Shown piece after piece: positions 34,033 through 45,655 of a stretch of 56,429 nucleotides of DNA. This stretch comes from Oscillospiraceae bacterium (GTDB lineage: Bacteria; Bacillota; Clostridia; Oscillospirales; Ruminococcaceae), in NCBI GenBank assembly GCA_012729855.1, contig JAAYCI010000067.1, positions 1-56,429 of the forward strand, read 5' to 3'. The notes below the pieces were generated by a model. The model was not told the DNA's origin and did not search any database. It worked only from the letters and a program-made list of their open reading frames with translations. The translations under genes and the position numbers were made by a program. Numbering within the stretch: the first letter of the stretch is position 1; each line of letters opens with the position of its first letter.

Positions 34033-35454
34033 ATGCTGTTCAGTACCATCCTGTTTCTGTTCCGCTTTTTGCCCATCACATTGCTGCTGTATTACATCAG
34101 CCCCCCCAAGCTGAAAAACACCACGCTGCTTGTTTGCAGCCTGGTGTTTTATTGCTGGGGCGAAGTGAAGTTTTTCTGGATCATGCTGGCCGTCATCCTG
34201 CTCAACTACATCTGCGGCCTGCTCATTGGCCGGTTTGGCCGCGACCCCCGGCTGCGCAAGCTGTTTCTCGTCATCTCCATCATTGGCAGCCTGGCCATGC
34301 TGGTGTACTATAAGTATTCCAACTTTTTCATTGGCAATTTCAATGACATCTTCGGCACCAATATCCCCATGATCTACAACCTGGTGCTGCCGCTGGGCAT
34401 CAGCTTCTACACCTTCCAAACCATGAGCTATACCATCGACCTTTACCGCCGGCAGGTGGATGTCGAGCGCAACATCATCAACTTTGGCGCCTATGTGGTC
34501 ATGTTCCCGCAGCTTATTGCCGGGCCCATTGTGCGCTATGCCGATGTGAGCGAGCGGCTGCACATCACCAAGGGCCGCGTGACGATGGACCGCGTGGATG
34601 AGGGCATCATGCTGTTTGTTTTCGGCCTGGCCAAGAAGGTGATTGTGGCCGACAACGTCAACAAACTGTGGACGGATATTATTGGCCAGTATGTGGGCGG
34701 CGTGCTGGAGAAGCCCGGCGTGGGGCTGGAGAACGCCTCCACCCCGCTGGTGTGGCTGGGCATCGTGGCCTACACCATCTACATCTATTTCGACTTCTCA
34801 GGCTACTCACTCATGGGCATCGGCATGGGCAAGATGCTGGGCTTCGACTTCCCCGACAACTTCAATCTGCCCTACATCAGCCGCTCCATCACCGAGTTCT
34901 GGCGCCGGTGGCATATCTCGCTCTCCACATGGTTTAAGGAGTATGTCTACATCCCCCTGGGCGGCAACCGCAAGGGCCTGCCGCGCCAGATACTGAACAT
35001 CTTCATCGTCTGGCTGCTTACCGGCTTTTGGCACGGCGCCAACTGGAACTTTATGTTCTGGGGGTTATTCTACTGCGCGTTCCTCATCATCGAGAAAGTA
35101 TTCTTGCTCAAACGGCTGGAAAAAGCCCGCGTGTGGCCCCACGTCTATGTGATGTTCATCGTGATGGTGGGCTGGGCGCTGTTTGTGGGCAGCGACCCCG
35201 GCGTCAACTTGGGGCTTTTGCTGAATAAAATGTTTGTGCCGCAGGGCGGGGTAAGCGCGCTGTACTATCTGCGCAACTACATCGGCCCGCTGGCCATCGG
35301 CATATTGTTCTCCACTTCGCTGCCACAAAAGCTGTATAATAAGGTGAAGCATCTCCAGGCCGTGCGCATTGCCGTGGCGGCGGTGCTGCTGGTGGCCTGC
35401 ATTGCCTACATGGTAGCAGGCGGGTATAGCCCGTTTTTATATTTTAACTTTTAG
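34033..35454 (+). CDS. MBOAT family O-acyltransferase (AlgI/DltB-like)
   Basis: 473 residues with about ten membrane segments. The MBOAT signature residues are FWRRWHISLSTWFKEYVYIP (H294) and GFWHGANW (catalytic H334). It moves acyl groups from a cytosolic donor across the membrane onto a surface polymer. Downstream DHHW and VanZ-family genes and the upstream DUF4358 lipoprotein complete the usual set. Acceptor (teichoic acid, polysaccharide or peptidoglycan) cannot be inferred. Weak GTGAGG ribosome binding site before the ATG at 34033. Confidence 0.93.
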   Translation: MLFSTILFLFRFLPITLLLYYISPPKLKNTTLLVCSLVFYCWGEVKFFWIMLAVILLNYICGLLIGRFGRDPRLRKLFLVISIIGSLAMLVYYKYSNFFIGNFNDIFGTNIPMIYNLVLPLGISFYTFQTMSYTIDLYRRQVDVERNIINFGAYVVMFPQLIAGPIVRYADVSERLHITKGRVTMDRVDEGIMLFVFGLAKKVIVADNVNKLWTDIIGQYVGGVLEKPGVGLENASTPLVWLGIVAYTIYIYFDFSGYSLMGIGMGKMLGFDFPDNFNLPYISRSITEFWRRWHISLSTWFKEYVYIPLGGNRKGLPRQILNIFIVWLLTGFWHGANWNFMFWGLFYCAFLIIEKVFLLKRLEKARVWPHVYVMFIVMVGWALFVGSDPGVNLGLLLNKMFVPQGGVSALYYLRNYIGPLAIGILFSTSLPQKLYNKVKHLQAVRIAVAAVLLVACIAYMVAGGYSPFLYFNF

Positions 35455-35471
35455 TATTGCAAAATCTGCCG

Positions 35472-35743
35472 TTGGCCAGCGGGGCTGCCTGCCCGCCGCC
35501 GGCACTGCAATGGCCACCACGTGCGGATAAGCAGCGGGGCACACTGACGTTGCCGGGGCCCGAAGGGCCGAGGCAGGCTTGGCGCCGCCAAACTGCCGAG
35601 CCCACGCCCGGCTTGGGGGGGCAACCCAGAGGGGTGCGCCTAAGCCGCAAGAGCGCCGCAAGGCGCGAGGCGTGGGTGCCAAGATAAGTGGCTTGTGGCG
35701 GCCATCGCAGTGCCGCCAACGAACAGCCACCCCCGCCGGCCAA
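35472..35743. repeat. modular multi-hairpin element, copy D, inside a long inverted repeat
   Basis: The centre has the same plan as the other copies with different bases: GGGGCCCGAAGGGC, a module-2 hairpin closed by CGGCTT (35609-35614) and AAGCCG (35642-35647), and module 3 as GCGCC-GCAA-GGCGC (35653-35666) between CCGCAAGAG and GAGGCGTGGGTG. It is enclosed by 49-base arms, 35472-35520 and 35695-35743, complementary at 39 positions. It fills the gap between the MBOAT and DHHW genes. Confidence 0.75.
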
Positions 35744-35780
35744 GGATAGCAAGCGCAATTTTCCTCTGAAAGGTGACACC

Positions 35781-36962
35781 ATGCAGAAACTAAAAAAAGG
35801 CTTAAAACTGTTGGGCAAGTATCCCCTTGTTCCGGCGTTTTTTGTCTTTTTATTCCTGTTTTCCTTTGTGGATACCGTTAAAACCGCACAGGCGCGCTCG
35901 GAGCTGGAGAACCGCAACCTCACCCAGGCGCCGGCGTTTACGGCCACCGCGTTTTTCAGCAACGAGTGGACCAAGGCCTATGGCGAGTTTGTGCGCGACC
36001 AGTTCTGGTTCCGGGACGACTGGGTGAGCCTGCAAAGCGCGCTGGAGGGCGCCCAGGGCAAGCTGGAGAGCAGCGGCGTGTGGCTGGCGGAGGACGGCTA
36101 CCAGATTGCCAAAAACGACGTGTGGAGCGGCGCCCAAGAGCGCATCATGCCGCTGAACACGCAGTCGGTGGCCGAGCTGGCCGCCCGCCACCCGGGCAAG
36201 GTACGGGTGATGATCGTGCCGTCGCCGGCCAACATTATGGCCGACAAGCTGAAAGCCGACCCGCCGCAGATAGACGAAAACGCCCTGACCGACGCCCTGC
36301 TGGCCGAGCTGGAAGCCGCCGGCGCCGGCGTGATAGACCTGCGCCCCATCTACACCGAATATGAGGCGGCAGGCAAACAGCTCTACTACCGCACCGACCA
36401 CCACTGGACGACCACCGGCGGCGCCCGCCTGGCCTATGAGGCCTTTTGCGCCGCCGCCGGCCGGCAGGCGGTGCTGCCCGACGAAGCGCTGCGGGTGGAA
36501 GTGCCCGATTTTCTTGGCACCAACTTTGCCAAGACCAAGCGCCCCTTCACCCAGCCGGACACCCTGGACTACTACGACCTGCCCAACCCCATGACCATCT
36601 ATCGCTTGCAGAACAACGGCACCCTGGCCAAGGAAACCACCAACATTATGGCGTACGACCAGCTGGACACCTTTGATAAATATGGCGCTTTCCTGCATGG
36701 AAACAACGGTTATTCGGTTATTGAGGGCAACGGCGCAGGCAGTATATTGGTGGTGAAGGACAGCTACGGCAACAGCTTTGTGCCCTATCTGGTGGAAAAC
36801 TACGCCAAAATCGGCGTTATCGACCTGCGCGCCTGGGTGGACCCCATTGACGACACCATTGCGGGCGACGGCTACGATGAGATTTTGGTGCTCTACTCCT
36901 TCGACTCCTTCAGCCAGGACGCCTACGTGAGCCGCCTGGCCGACAGCAAGCAGGAGCCCTAG
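35781..36962 (+). CDS. DHHW family protein (AlgX/AlgJ-like)
   Basis: 393 residues. An N-terminal membrane segment (about 17-35, VPAFFVFLFLFSFVDTV) and an extracellular SGNH-like domain with the naming motif YRTDHHWTT (D206 to W209); a later block KDSYGNSFVPYL holds the probable nucleophile serine. It is the usual partner of MBOAT transferases and probably takes the acyl group from the membrane protein to the acceptor. The start ATG at 35781 follows AAAGGTG. Stop and the next ATG are one base apart. Confidence 0.9.
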   Translation: MQKLKKGLKLLGKYPLVPAFFVFLFLFSFVDTVKTAQARSELENRNLTQAPAFTATAFFSNEWTKAYGEFVRDQFWFRDDWVSLQSALEGAQGKLESSGVWLAEDGYQIAKNDVWSGAQERIMPLNTQSVAELAARHPGKVRVMIVPSPANIMADKLKADPPQIDENALTDALLAELEAAGAGVIDLRPIYTEYEAAGKQLYYRTDHHWTTTGGARLAYEAFCAAAGRQAVLPDEALRVEVPDFLGTNFAKTKRPFTQPDTLDYYDLPNPMTIYRLQNNGTLAKETTNIMAYDQLDTFDKYGAFLHGNNGYSVIEGNGAGSILVVKDSYGNSFVPYLVENYAKIGVIDLRAWVDPIDDTIAGDGYDEILVLYSFDSFSQDAYVSRLADSKQEP

Positions 36963-36963
36963 C

Positions 36964-37545
36964 ATGGGCGGCCTCTTTGCCCGGCTGCTGCTTAGCGCGC
37001 TGATAGCCCTGCCGGTTTATGCCCTGGTGCGTTTTTTGTACCTGCGCACCAAAAAGAAGCCCTGGGCCTGGCCGCGAGAGCTGATATTGTGCCTGTTTGT
37101 GGTGTTTATGGTGGGGCTGCTGGCGCTGGTGTTCCAGCCGGCCACGAACTACAATGTCAATAGTGGCGCGTCTATCCCCACCGTATTTCAGCGCTTTGCA
37201 TCGTGGCAGGATATCAACCTGATTCCCTTCACCACCATTGCCGGCTATTTTACGGCGGGTTTGGATACCCGTTTCGTCGTCAACATTGTGGCCAATGTGC
37301 TGATGTTTTCGCCCCTGGGCTTCTGTTTGCCGCTGTTGTGGCGGCGGTGGCAGTCGGCCCTCAAAACCATCGGCCTGGGGCTGGGGTTTTCGGTGCTTAT
37401 TGAATGCACGCAGCTGTTCATCGGCCGCTCGGTGGACGTGGACGACGTGATTTTGAATACGCTGGGGGTGGCCATCGGGTATGGGCTGTATGCCCTTTTC
37501 CGCAAAAAGCTGCCCAAGGCCCTGGCGCTGCCTACCGCACCGTAA
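36964..37545 (+). CDS. VanZ family membrane protein
   Basis: 193 residues with four to five membrane segments. The VanZ-like pattern is visible in NLIPFTTIAGY, FVVNIVANVLMFSPLGFCLP, LLWRRWQSALKTIGLGLGFS and VLIECTQLFIGRSVDVDDVI, LNTLGVAIGY. VanZ gives low-level teicoplanin resistance; the family role in general is unclear, possibly in lipid or envelope matters. It begins one base after the DHHW stop, so it belongs to the same operon. Its 3' end overlaps the convergent Big_2 gene by 14 bases. Confidence 0.88.
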   Translation: MGGLFARLLLSALIALPVYALVRFLYLRTKKKPWAWPRELILCLFVVFMVGLLALVFQPATNYNVNSGASIPTVFQRFASWQDINLIPFTTIAGYFTAGLDTRFVVNIVANVLMFSPLGFCLPLLWRRWQSALKTIGLGLGFSVLIECTQLFIGRSVDVDDVILNTLGVAIGYGLYALFRKKLPKALALPTAP

Positions 37546-39130
37546 CGGTGCACACCGCCTTTTTGCCGCCTTCATAGCTGGAGGCGGTTATTTTTACGGT
37601 GCCCCTGGTAAGGGCTTTCACCACGCCGCTGGCGCTCACAGTGGCGATTTTGGGGTCGCTGGAGGCCCACACCACCTTTTTTTGCTTGGCGGCCTGGGGG
37701 GCCACCGTGGCCATAAGGCGCAGGGTCTTGCTGGTTTTCAGTGTGGCCTTGCGCTTGGAGAGCGTTACGGCGCGCACCGCCTTTTGTGCGGCGTTTGCGC
37801 TTACGGTAATGGTGCATTTCGCGGTTTTACCGCCCGCTGTGGCGGTGATGGTGGCCTTGCCATTTTTCAGGGCTTTCACTACGCCCTTGCTGCTGACGGT
37901 GGCTACCTTTTTGTCGGAGCTGCGCCAGGTGATTTTTTTGTTTGCCGCGTTCGCCGGGCTTACCGTGGCCTTGAGGGTCACCTTCCGGCCTTTTTCCAGC
38001 ATTTTGGCCCCCATAGGCATTTCCACACTTTTTACAGCCACGGACTGTGGCGCCGTGTCGGTGGGGGAGGCAGGATCCGCCGGCAGGGCGGCCTCGGGTG
38101 CCAGCAGTGTCAGTGTGGCGGCGGGGCTTTGGAGGAAATCCACCTCAAAAGGCAGCCTTGCGCGCACAGTATAAGGCCGGTTCCTGGTGCCGGTATTGGG
38201 TCCGAAAGCCAGAACCGCCGACACCTCTGCGCCGCTGCCGGTGGCAGTAGCGGTGGTACCGGTTTCCGCATCGCCTTCGAAAGCTTCAAAGGTGATGCCA
38301 TCGGGCAGGTTTGTGCCGGTGAGCGTAAAGGAAACGGTGCCCCCCCTGCGCGGGCAGGGTGCCGGCAGCCGGGGTGAGGGCGGTCGGCTCCGCCTCGGGG
38401 TATATCTGGGCGTGTGCGGGTGTGCACAGGTCAAAAATGCCTTCATGCAGCTTCCGGTTTTCCAAACTCAAAAAGGGTACGGTGCGCAGCGCGCCCATGG
38501 TTTCGCCCTCGCGCAGCCACCGGCTGCCGGGCGTGTGCAGGCCCCCCGGGCAATGATGGCCGTACCCAGCAGGGTGGCCCCGGTGCCGCCCACCATGGGC
38601 GCCGTGGTAATAAAGAGCGCGGCGCCTTTGCCTATGGTAACACGCCCCAGGCCCCAAATGCCCGAGTTCATGCGGGGCGCTTTATCCATATACACCGCAA
38701 CGCCGTTCAGGGTAATGGCGCCCTCTGCAAAAAAGCCGGTGCTGGCGGTGTTGCCGGTGATGTGCAGCGCGGCGCCCGGCGTGGCGGCATTTACAGTAAG
38801 ATTGCCCTCCAAAACCCGCACCGCATGGGACACATCGGCGTGAATGGTATTGGTTCCAACGAGCTCCAGGGTCAAATCAAAGCCCTGGGCGTCAATAACA
38901 TCGCAGGTATGGTTGGTAAGACGCAGCACGCCGGTTTGGGCATTGAACTGCACCGAGGGCGGCAGGGGCTTGTCCCAGGTGCCCTCATGCAAAAGATACT
39001 GGTATTCGCCCACAATCAGATGATCCGGGACGATGATCTCTTCTGCCCGGGCGGGCAGGGCGGGCAGCAGGGCCAGCAGCAGGGCGGTGCACAGCAAGGC
39101 GCTGCCCATCTTTTTCAAAGCGGTTTTCAT
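37532..39130 (-). pseudogene. secreted beta-helix/Big_2 protein with two frameshifts
   Basis: Three frames on the minus strand make one protein of about 530 residues. Part 1 (39130 to about 38545): signal peptide (MKTALKKMGSALLCTALLLA) and a beta-helix-like region (VRVLEGNLTVNAATPGAAL). Part 2 (about 38545-38343) and part 3 (to 37532): linker, then two Big_2 domains (LEKGRKVTLKATVSPANAAN, KITWRSSDKKVATVSSKGVV) ending in AVCTVTVR. The first break is a G run of six where seven would keep the frame; the second is a run of seven where six would. AAGGAG precedes the ATG at 39130. Either decayed, phase-variable or sequencing error. Confidence 0.75.
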
Positions 39131-39278
39131 AACGGTTTCTCCTTTTTTCGGCATACCGCCCCTGGCAAAAAGTGAACGTCTGCCGAACTCGGCCAATGGT
39201 ATATTCGGCAGACAGAACGTTAAACTTGAGCGCCCGCTTTCAAAAGTGCCCGGCGCAGCCCGGTAAACCAAAACCACA

Positions 39279-39308
39279 TTTACAGCCGGCGGCCTTATAT
39301 GGTATACT
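39279..39308 (+). promoter_or_regulatory. promoter upstream of alaS
   Basis: TTTACA (39279-39284), 18-base spacer, TATACT (39303-39308). Transcripts from here would contain the whole palindromic element at 39329-39487 in a 5' leader of about 230 bases before alaS. Confidence 0.6.
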
Positions 39309-39328
39309 ATATCTTTGAGAAACCCAAA

Positions 39329-39487
39329 AGCTTATTCAAAATCTCGTTCGCGGCGCCATCTTGCACAAAATTGGCACGCTTCTGCGTTCTCGTCGGTCGA
39401 AATACACCAAGTATTCCTTCCTCCTCGGCCTTGAATCGCGCGCAATTTTGTGCAATCTGTCGCTCGCTCAGAGATTCTGAATAAGCT
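39329..39487. repeat. large palindromic element in the alaS leader
   Basis: Outer arms 39329-39345 and 39471-39487 are complementary at 16 of 17 positions (left arm AGCTTATTCAAAATCTC). A second perfect 13-base stem, TTGCACAAAATTG (39361-39373) with 39443-39455, lies inside. The core includes TTCTGCGTTC and a small hairpin AATAC-ACCAA-GTATT. Related elements lie at 49727-49844 and 56213-56377. The only open frames in this 413-base gap (39131-39543) are low-complexity by-products. Confidence 0.8.
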
Positions 39488-39543
39488 CTAAGAAAACACC
39501 CGGCCGCCACCCGTGCGGCCGTTAGGTAAGGAGACTGCCGCCC

Positions 39544-42294
<2,751 letters not shown>

Positions 42295-42388
42295 CGGCTT
42301 GTTGCTCTGCCTGCTCAGTCAAAAACGCGTCAATAATATCATCTGTTAAATTCACACCTGATAAATTAATATGAGCAAGGAGGCCCCC

Positions 42389-42730
42389 ATGGACAACTGC
42401 CTGTTTTGCGCCATCTGCAACAAAACGGTAGACAGCATGATCCTCTACGAGGACGATGTGCTGATTGCCATCCGGGACATCAGCCCGCAGGCACCCTTCC
42501 ACATCCTCATCATTCCCAAAGAGCACATCGACAGCGCCGCCGAGCTTACCGAGGCCCACGGCCCGATGCTGGCCGCCGTGCACATGCTGGCGGCAAAGCT
42601 GTGTGCGCAGGAGGGCTATACCAACGGCTACCGGGTGGTGACCAACATAGGCCCCGACGGCGCCCAAACGGTGCAGCACCTGCACTTCCACATACTGGCC
42701 GGCCGGCAGTTGGGGTGGCCGCCGGGGTAG
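42389..42730 (+). CDS. HIT family (histidine triad) protein
   Basis: 113 residues from ATG 42389, six bases after AAGGAGG; an in-frame ATG at 42371 lies before that site and is less likely. The N-terminal CLFCAICN has the common zinc-binding pair pattern; the triad QHLHFHIL gives H97, H99, H101. Members hydrolyse nucleoside phosphoramidates such as AMP-lysine. The C-terminus GRQLGWPPG is the usual family ending, so the TAG at 42728-42730 is the natural stop, and it coincides with the start of repeat copy C. Confidence 0.92.
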   Translation: MDNCLFCAICNKTVDSMILYEDDVLIAIRDISPQAPFHILIIPKEHIDSAAELTEAHGPMLAAVHMLAAKLCAQEGYTNGYRVVTNIGPDGAQTVQHLHFHILAGRQLGWPPG

Positions 42731-42920
42731 GCCCGAAGGGCAAAATTTGGCTTGCGTCGTCGCTAGCTGGCCGTGCGCAGCAGGCCGAGGCAAACAAATT
42801 TTCCCGCGCCCGGCGAACCAAGCAGCGTAGCTGCGCAGTGTGAGCCGCAAGAGGCGGCGGTACGGCGCCGAGGCGTGGGTGAGTGCTTCCCACCAGCAGC
42901 AAGCTCGGGGCGAGTGCAAC
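42728..42920. repeat. modular multi-hairpin element, copy C
   Basis: Begins at the HIT stop codon (TAGGCCCGAAGGGC). Module 1 keeps the AAAATTTG / CAAATTTT stem but with different inner bases; module 2 is the CGGCGAACCAA type with GCAGC-gta-GCTGC (array B unit 3 has ACAGC-gta-GCTGT at the same place); module 3 is a diverged GGCGGCGG...GGCGCC hairpin between CCGCAAGAG and GAGGCGTGGGTG. It ends in GGGGCGAGTGCAACCCC. It fills most of the 252-base gap before the phosphoribosyltransferase gene. Confidence 0.82.
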
Positions 42921-42982
42921 CCCAAATTATAAGGCCAACATAGCTTGACATAGCCAAAAGAGAACAGGGGAGGAGCAACACC

Positions 42983-43519
42983 ATGCCGGAGACCTACACA
43001 CTGGAGGTGGCGGGCCTTGTGCGCCACCTGCCCATCTGCAAAATAAGCGATGATTTGTCTATTGCCGCCTTCATCATGTTTGGCGACGTGGAACTCACCA
43101 TCGCCTGCGCCAAGGCCATCATCGACAAGGTGCCGGCGTTTGACGTCATCGTCACCGCCGAGGCCAAGGCCATTCCACTGGCGTACGAGATGAGCCGCCA
43201 GAGCGGCAAGAAATACATCCCGGCCCGCAAGGGAAAAAAGAACTATATGCAGGATCCGGTGGTCATCGAAGTGGAGTCCATCACCACCAAGGGCAAGCAA
43301 AGCCTGTGCATCGACCGCCCCGACCTGGACTACCTGAACGGCAAGCGCGCCCTGATTGTGGACGACGTGATAAGCACCGGCGGCTCGCTGAAAGCGATGG
43401 AGGCCATTGTGGCCCAAAGCACCGCCACCGTGGTGGCCCGCGCCGCCGTGCTGGCCGAGGGCAGCGCCGCCCAGCGGGATGATATCGTATTCCTCGCGCC
43501 GCTGCCGCTTATAGGCTAG
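42983..43519 (+). CDS. adenine phosphoribosyltransferase-like protein
   Basis: 178 residues, type I PRTase fold. The PRPP-binding loop is RALIVDDVISTGGSLKAMEA; the pyrophosphate loop lies in DVIVTAEAKAIPLAYEMSR, and KKYIPARKGKKNYM fits the Apt-type flexible loop. It would make AMP from adenine and PRPP. Length and blocks fit the clostridial Apt-like group, but PRTase substrates are hard to tell apart, so I give no symbol. GGGGAGGAG before the ATG. comEC starts six bases downstream. Confidence 0.82.
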   Translation: MPETYTLEVAGLVRHLPICKISDDLSIAAFIMFGDVELTIACAKAIIDKVPAFDVIVTAEAKAIPLAYEMSRQSGKKYIPARKGKKNYMQDPVVIEVESITTKGKQSLCIDRPDLDYLNGKRALIVDDVISTGGSLKAMEAIVAQSTATVVARAAVLAEGSAAQRDDIVFLAPLPLIG

Positions 43520-43525
43520 CCGCCC

Positions 43526-45655
43526 GTGCGGCGGCCGCTGGCGGTTTTTGGTCTGGCATACTTCTTAGCCATGCTGGCGGCCACCCGGCTGCCGGCTACA
43601 TGGCTGTTGCCGGTGGTCATCGCGGTGGCTGTATTGTTTGGTCTGGCGCTGGTTTTTCTGCGCAAGCGGGCCCACGGCCTTGCGCCCTTGCTACTGGCGG
43701 CCTGCCTGGCCGCCGGTTTGCTGCGTCTGGGGTATGACGCCGTTTTCGTGCAGCCCATGGCCCTGCTGGACGACACCCGCCAGACGGCCACCGCCCGTGT
43801 GGTGGCGGTGGAGCCCGGCTACGGCGGCGATACCGTGCACGCTACCCTGCAGGTGTTGGCGTTGGACGACGATACTTTGCCCACCGGCTTCAGCGTGGAG
43901 GTCAAGGGCATCGCACAGGTGGATTTGGGCGATGTCATCGCGATACCGCTGCGGTTCTACGCCTTTGGCAATACTTCCACCCAGCGCTACAACTACGGCA
44001 AAGGCCATATGATTGCCGCGTCGGCCACCGGCGCCGGGCAAAAGCTGGGTACCAGTGATACCCCGCTCACCTTGGTGCGCCGGCTGCAATATGCCGCCGG
44101 GGCGAACATTTTGCAGCGTTTGCCCACCCGCCTGGCCTCGGTGATGGCGGCCATGGCCGTGGGAGACAGCCGCTTTCTCACCGACGAGACCAAAGAGGGC
44201 TACCGCATGGCCGGGCTGTCCCACATGCTGGTGGTGTCGGGCTTGCACCTGTCTATTTTGTGCGGCTATCTGTTCATCTTTTCCCGCCGGGTGTTCCACC
44301 GGCGCCGGGCTGCGGCGGCTGTCTGCCTGGGGTTTGTGCTGCTTTTCATGGCGTTTACCGGTTTTTCGCCGTCCATAGTACGCAGCGGCTTTGTGTACAT
44401 CTTTGTCTACCTGGCCGAGCTTTTCCGCCGCAAATCCGATGTTTATACCTCCATGGCCATCGCGGCCATCGTGCTGGTAACCCAAAACCCCTATGCCTGT
44501 ACCGATGTGGGCCTGCTGCTGTCCTTCACCGCCACTTTTGGCGCGCTGGCCAGCGGGCAGCTGGCCCAAAGGCTGGGCCTTACCCACCGGGAGCGCCCGC
44601 TGGTGCTGGCCGGCTCGAAAGCCGGGCAGCTTGCCCGCCGCGCCGGGCGGGGGCTGCTGCTGGCGGCGCTCACGCCGCTTTGCGTTACGGTGGCCACGCT
44701 GCCGGTACTGGTCTGGGCGGGCATCGGGCTGTCGCTGCTCTCCCTGCCCATGAACATCCTCTGCGTGCCGCTGCTCTCGCCCATCGTGCTATGCGGCCTG
44801 CTCATGGCCCTGCCGCCGGCGCTGCCCGTCATTGGGCTGCTGGGGGTGCCGGCCTCGCTGGTTGGCGGCGCCCTATTGGCCCTGCTGGAGTGGCTGACCG
44901 CCCTGTGCGCCGGCGCCGCCTGGGCCTGGATACCGCTGGGCGGCGCGTTCGGCCTGGTGGTGATACTGGTGCTGTACGCGCTGGTGTTTGCCGCGGTGAA
45001 AACCCGCCGCCGCCGGTTGTTTGCCGCCGCGGCCGTGCTGATGCTGCCGCTGGCTTTTGCGCTCAGCACTGCCCTAAGCGCCGGTGTGGTACAGGTGCAT
45101 GTGGCCACCGGCGGCGCCAGCCCGTCACTGGTTGTCACCTCGGGCGGGCAGGCGGTGGTGCTATACCGCGGGCGGCAAACGGCTTACGCCGTCACCCGCA
45201 TTTTGCGCCAGACCCGCACCGGCGACTGCGCGCTTCTCATCGACATGCGCCGCACCGCCGAAAGCACCGAGTACGAGGCCCTTTACGCCCCACGGCAGAT
45301 CGTGGTGGTGGAGGAGGACCTTGTCAGCGGCAATGTGTACCACCCGTTCGAGCCGGTGGAGGTCAGCATCATCCGGCAGGGGGACGGCAGCATTGCCTGC
45401 GTAGACATCGCCGGCTATAAGATTGGCCTGGTGGCGGGCTCGGCCAATCTGGAGCATTACAGCCGGCTGAACCTGATGCTGGCCGGCGCCGGTACCGTGC
45501 GGGGCGACTACGATGCCCTGCTGGCTACCGGCGCGGTGCCCGAATGGATGAGCAGCGATGCCCAACTGATACAGGCCGACGGCGACGCCCAGCTGTGGAT
45601 ACGCCCCGGCACCAGCATTTTATGGAAGGAGGTCTCCGATGGCTTCGGCGAATGA
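43526..45655 (+). CDS. comEC: ComEC/Rec2-like DNA uptake channel protein
   Basis: 709 residues from a GTG at 43526. An N-terminal membrane pair and DUF4131-like soluble part (residues 60-150), then the Competence domain with about eight membrane segments; the marker MAGLSHMLVVSGLHLSILCG is clear, as is GFSPSIVRSGFVYI. ComEC passes single-stranded DNA into the cell. The C-terminal region (about 525-709), normally a metallo-beta-lactamase-like nuclease, has no HxHxDH metal motif here. No other competence gene is in the window. The end overlaps holA by 17 bases. Confidence 0.88.
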   Translation: MRRPLAVFGLAYFLAMLAATRLPATWLLPVVIAVAVLFGLALVFLRKRAHGLAPLLLAACLAAGLLRLGYDAVFVQPMALLDDTRQTATARVVAVEPGYGGDTVHATLQVLALDDDTLPTGFSVEVKGIAQVDLGDVIAIPLRFYAFGNTSTQRYNYGKGHMIAASATGAGQKLGTSDTPLTLVRRLQYAAGANILQRLPTRLASVMAAMAVGDSRFLTDETKEGYRMAGLSHMLVVSGLHLSILCGYLFIFSRRVFHRRRAAAAVCLGFVLLFMAFTGFSPSIVRSGFVYIFVYLAELFRRKSDVYTSMAIAAIVLVTQNPYACTDVGLLLSFTATFGALASGQLAQRLGLTHRERPLVLAGSKAGQLARRAGRGLLLAALTPLCVTVATLPVLVWAGIGLSLLSLPMNILCVPLLSPIVLCGLLMALPPALPVIGLLGVPASLVGGALLALLEWLTALCAGAAWAWIPLGGAFGLVVILVLYALVFAAVKTRRRRLFAAAAVLMLPLAFALSTALSAGVVQVHVATGGASPSLVVTSGGQAVVLYRGRQTAYAVTRILRQTRTGDCALLIDMRRTAESTEYEALYAPRQIVVVEEDLVSGNVYHPFEPVEVSIIRQGDGSIACVDIAGYKIGLVAGSANLEHYSRLNLMLAGAGTVRGDYDALLATGAVPEWMSSDAQLIQADGDAQLWIRPGTSILWKEVSDGFGE

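Noticed and set aside
39309-39543. T-box riboswitch for alaS
   Set aside because: I could not find the conserved T-box sequence followed by a terminator/antiterminator; the structure present is the palindromic element.
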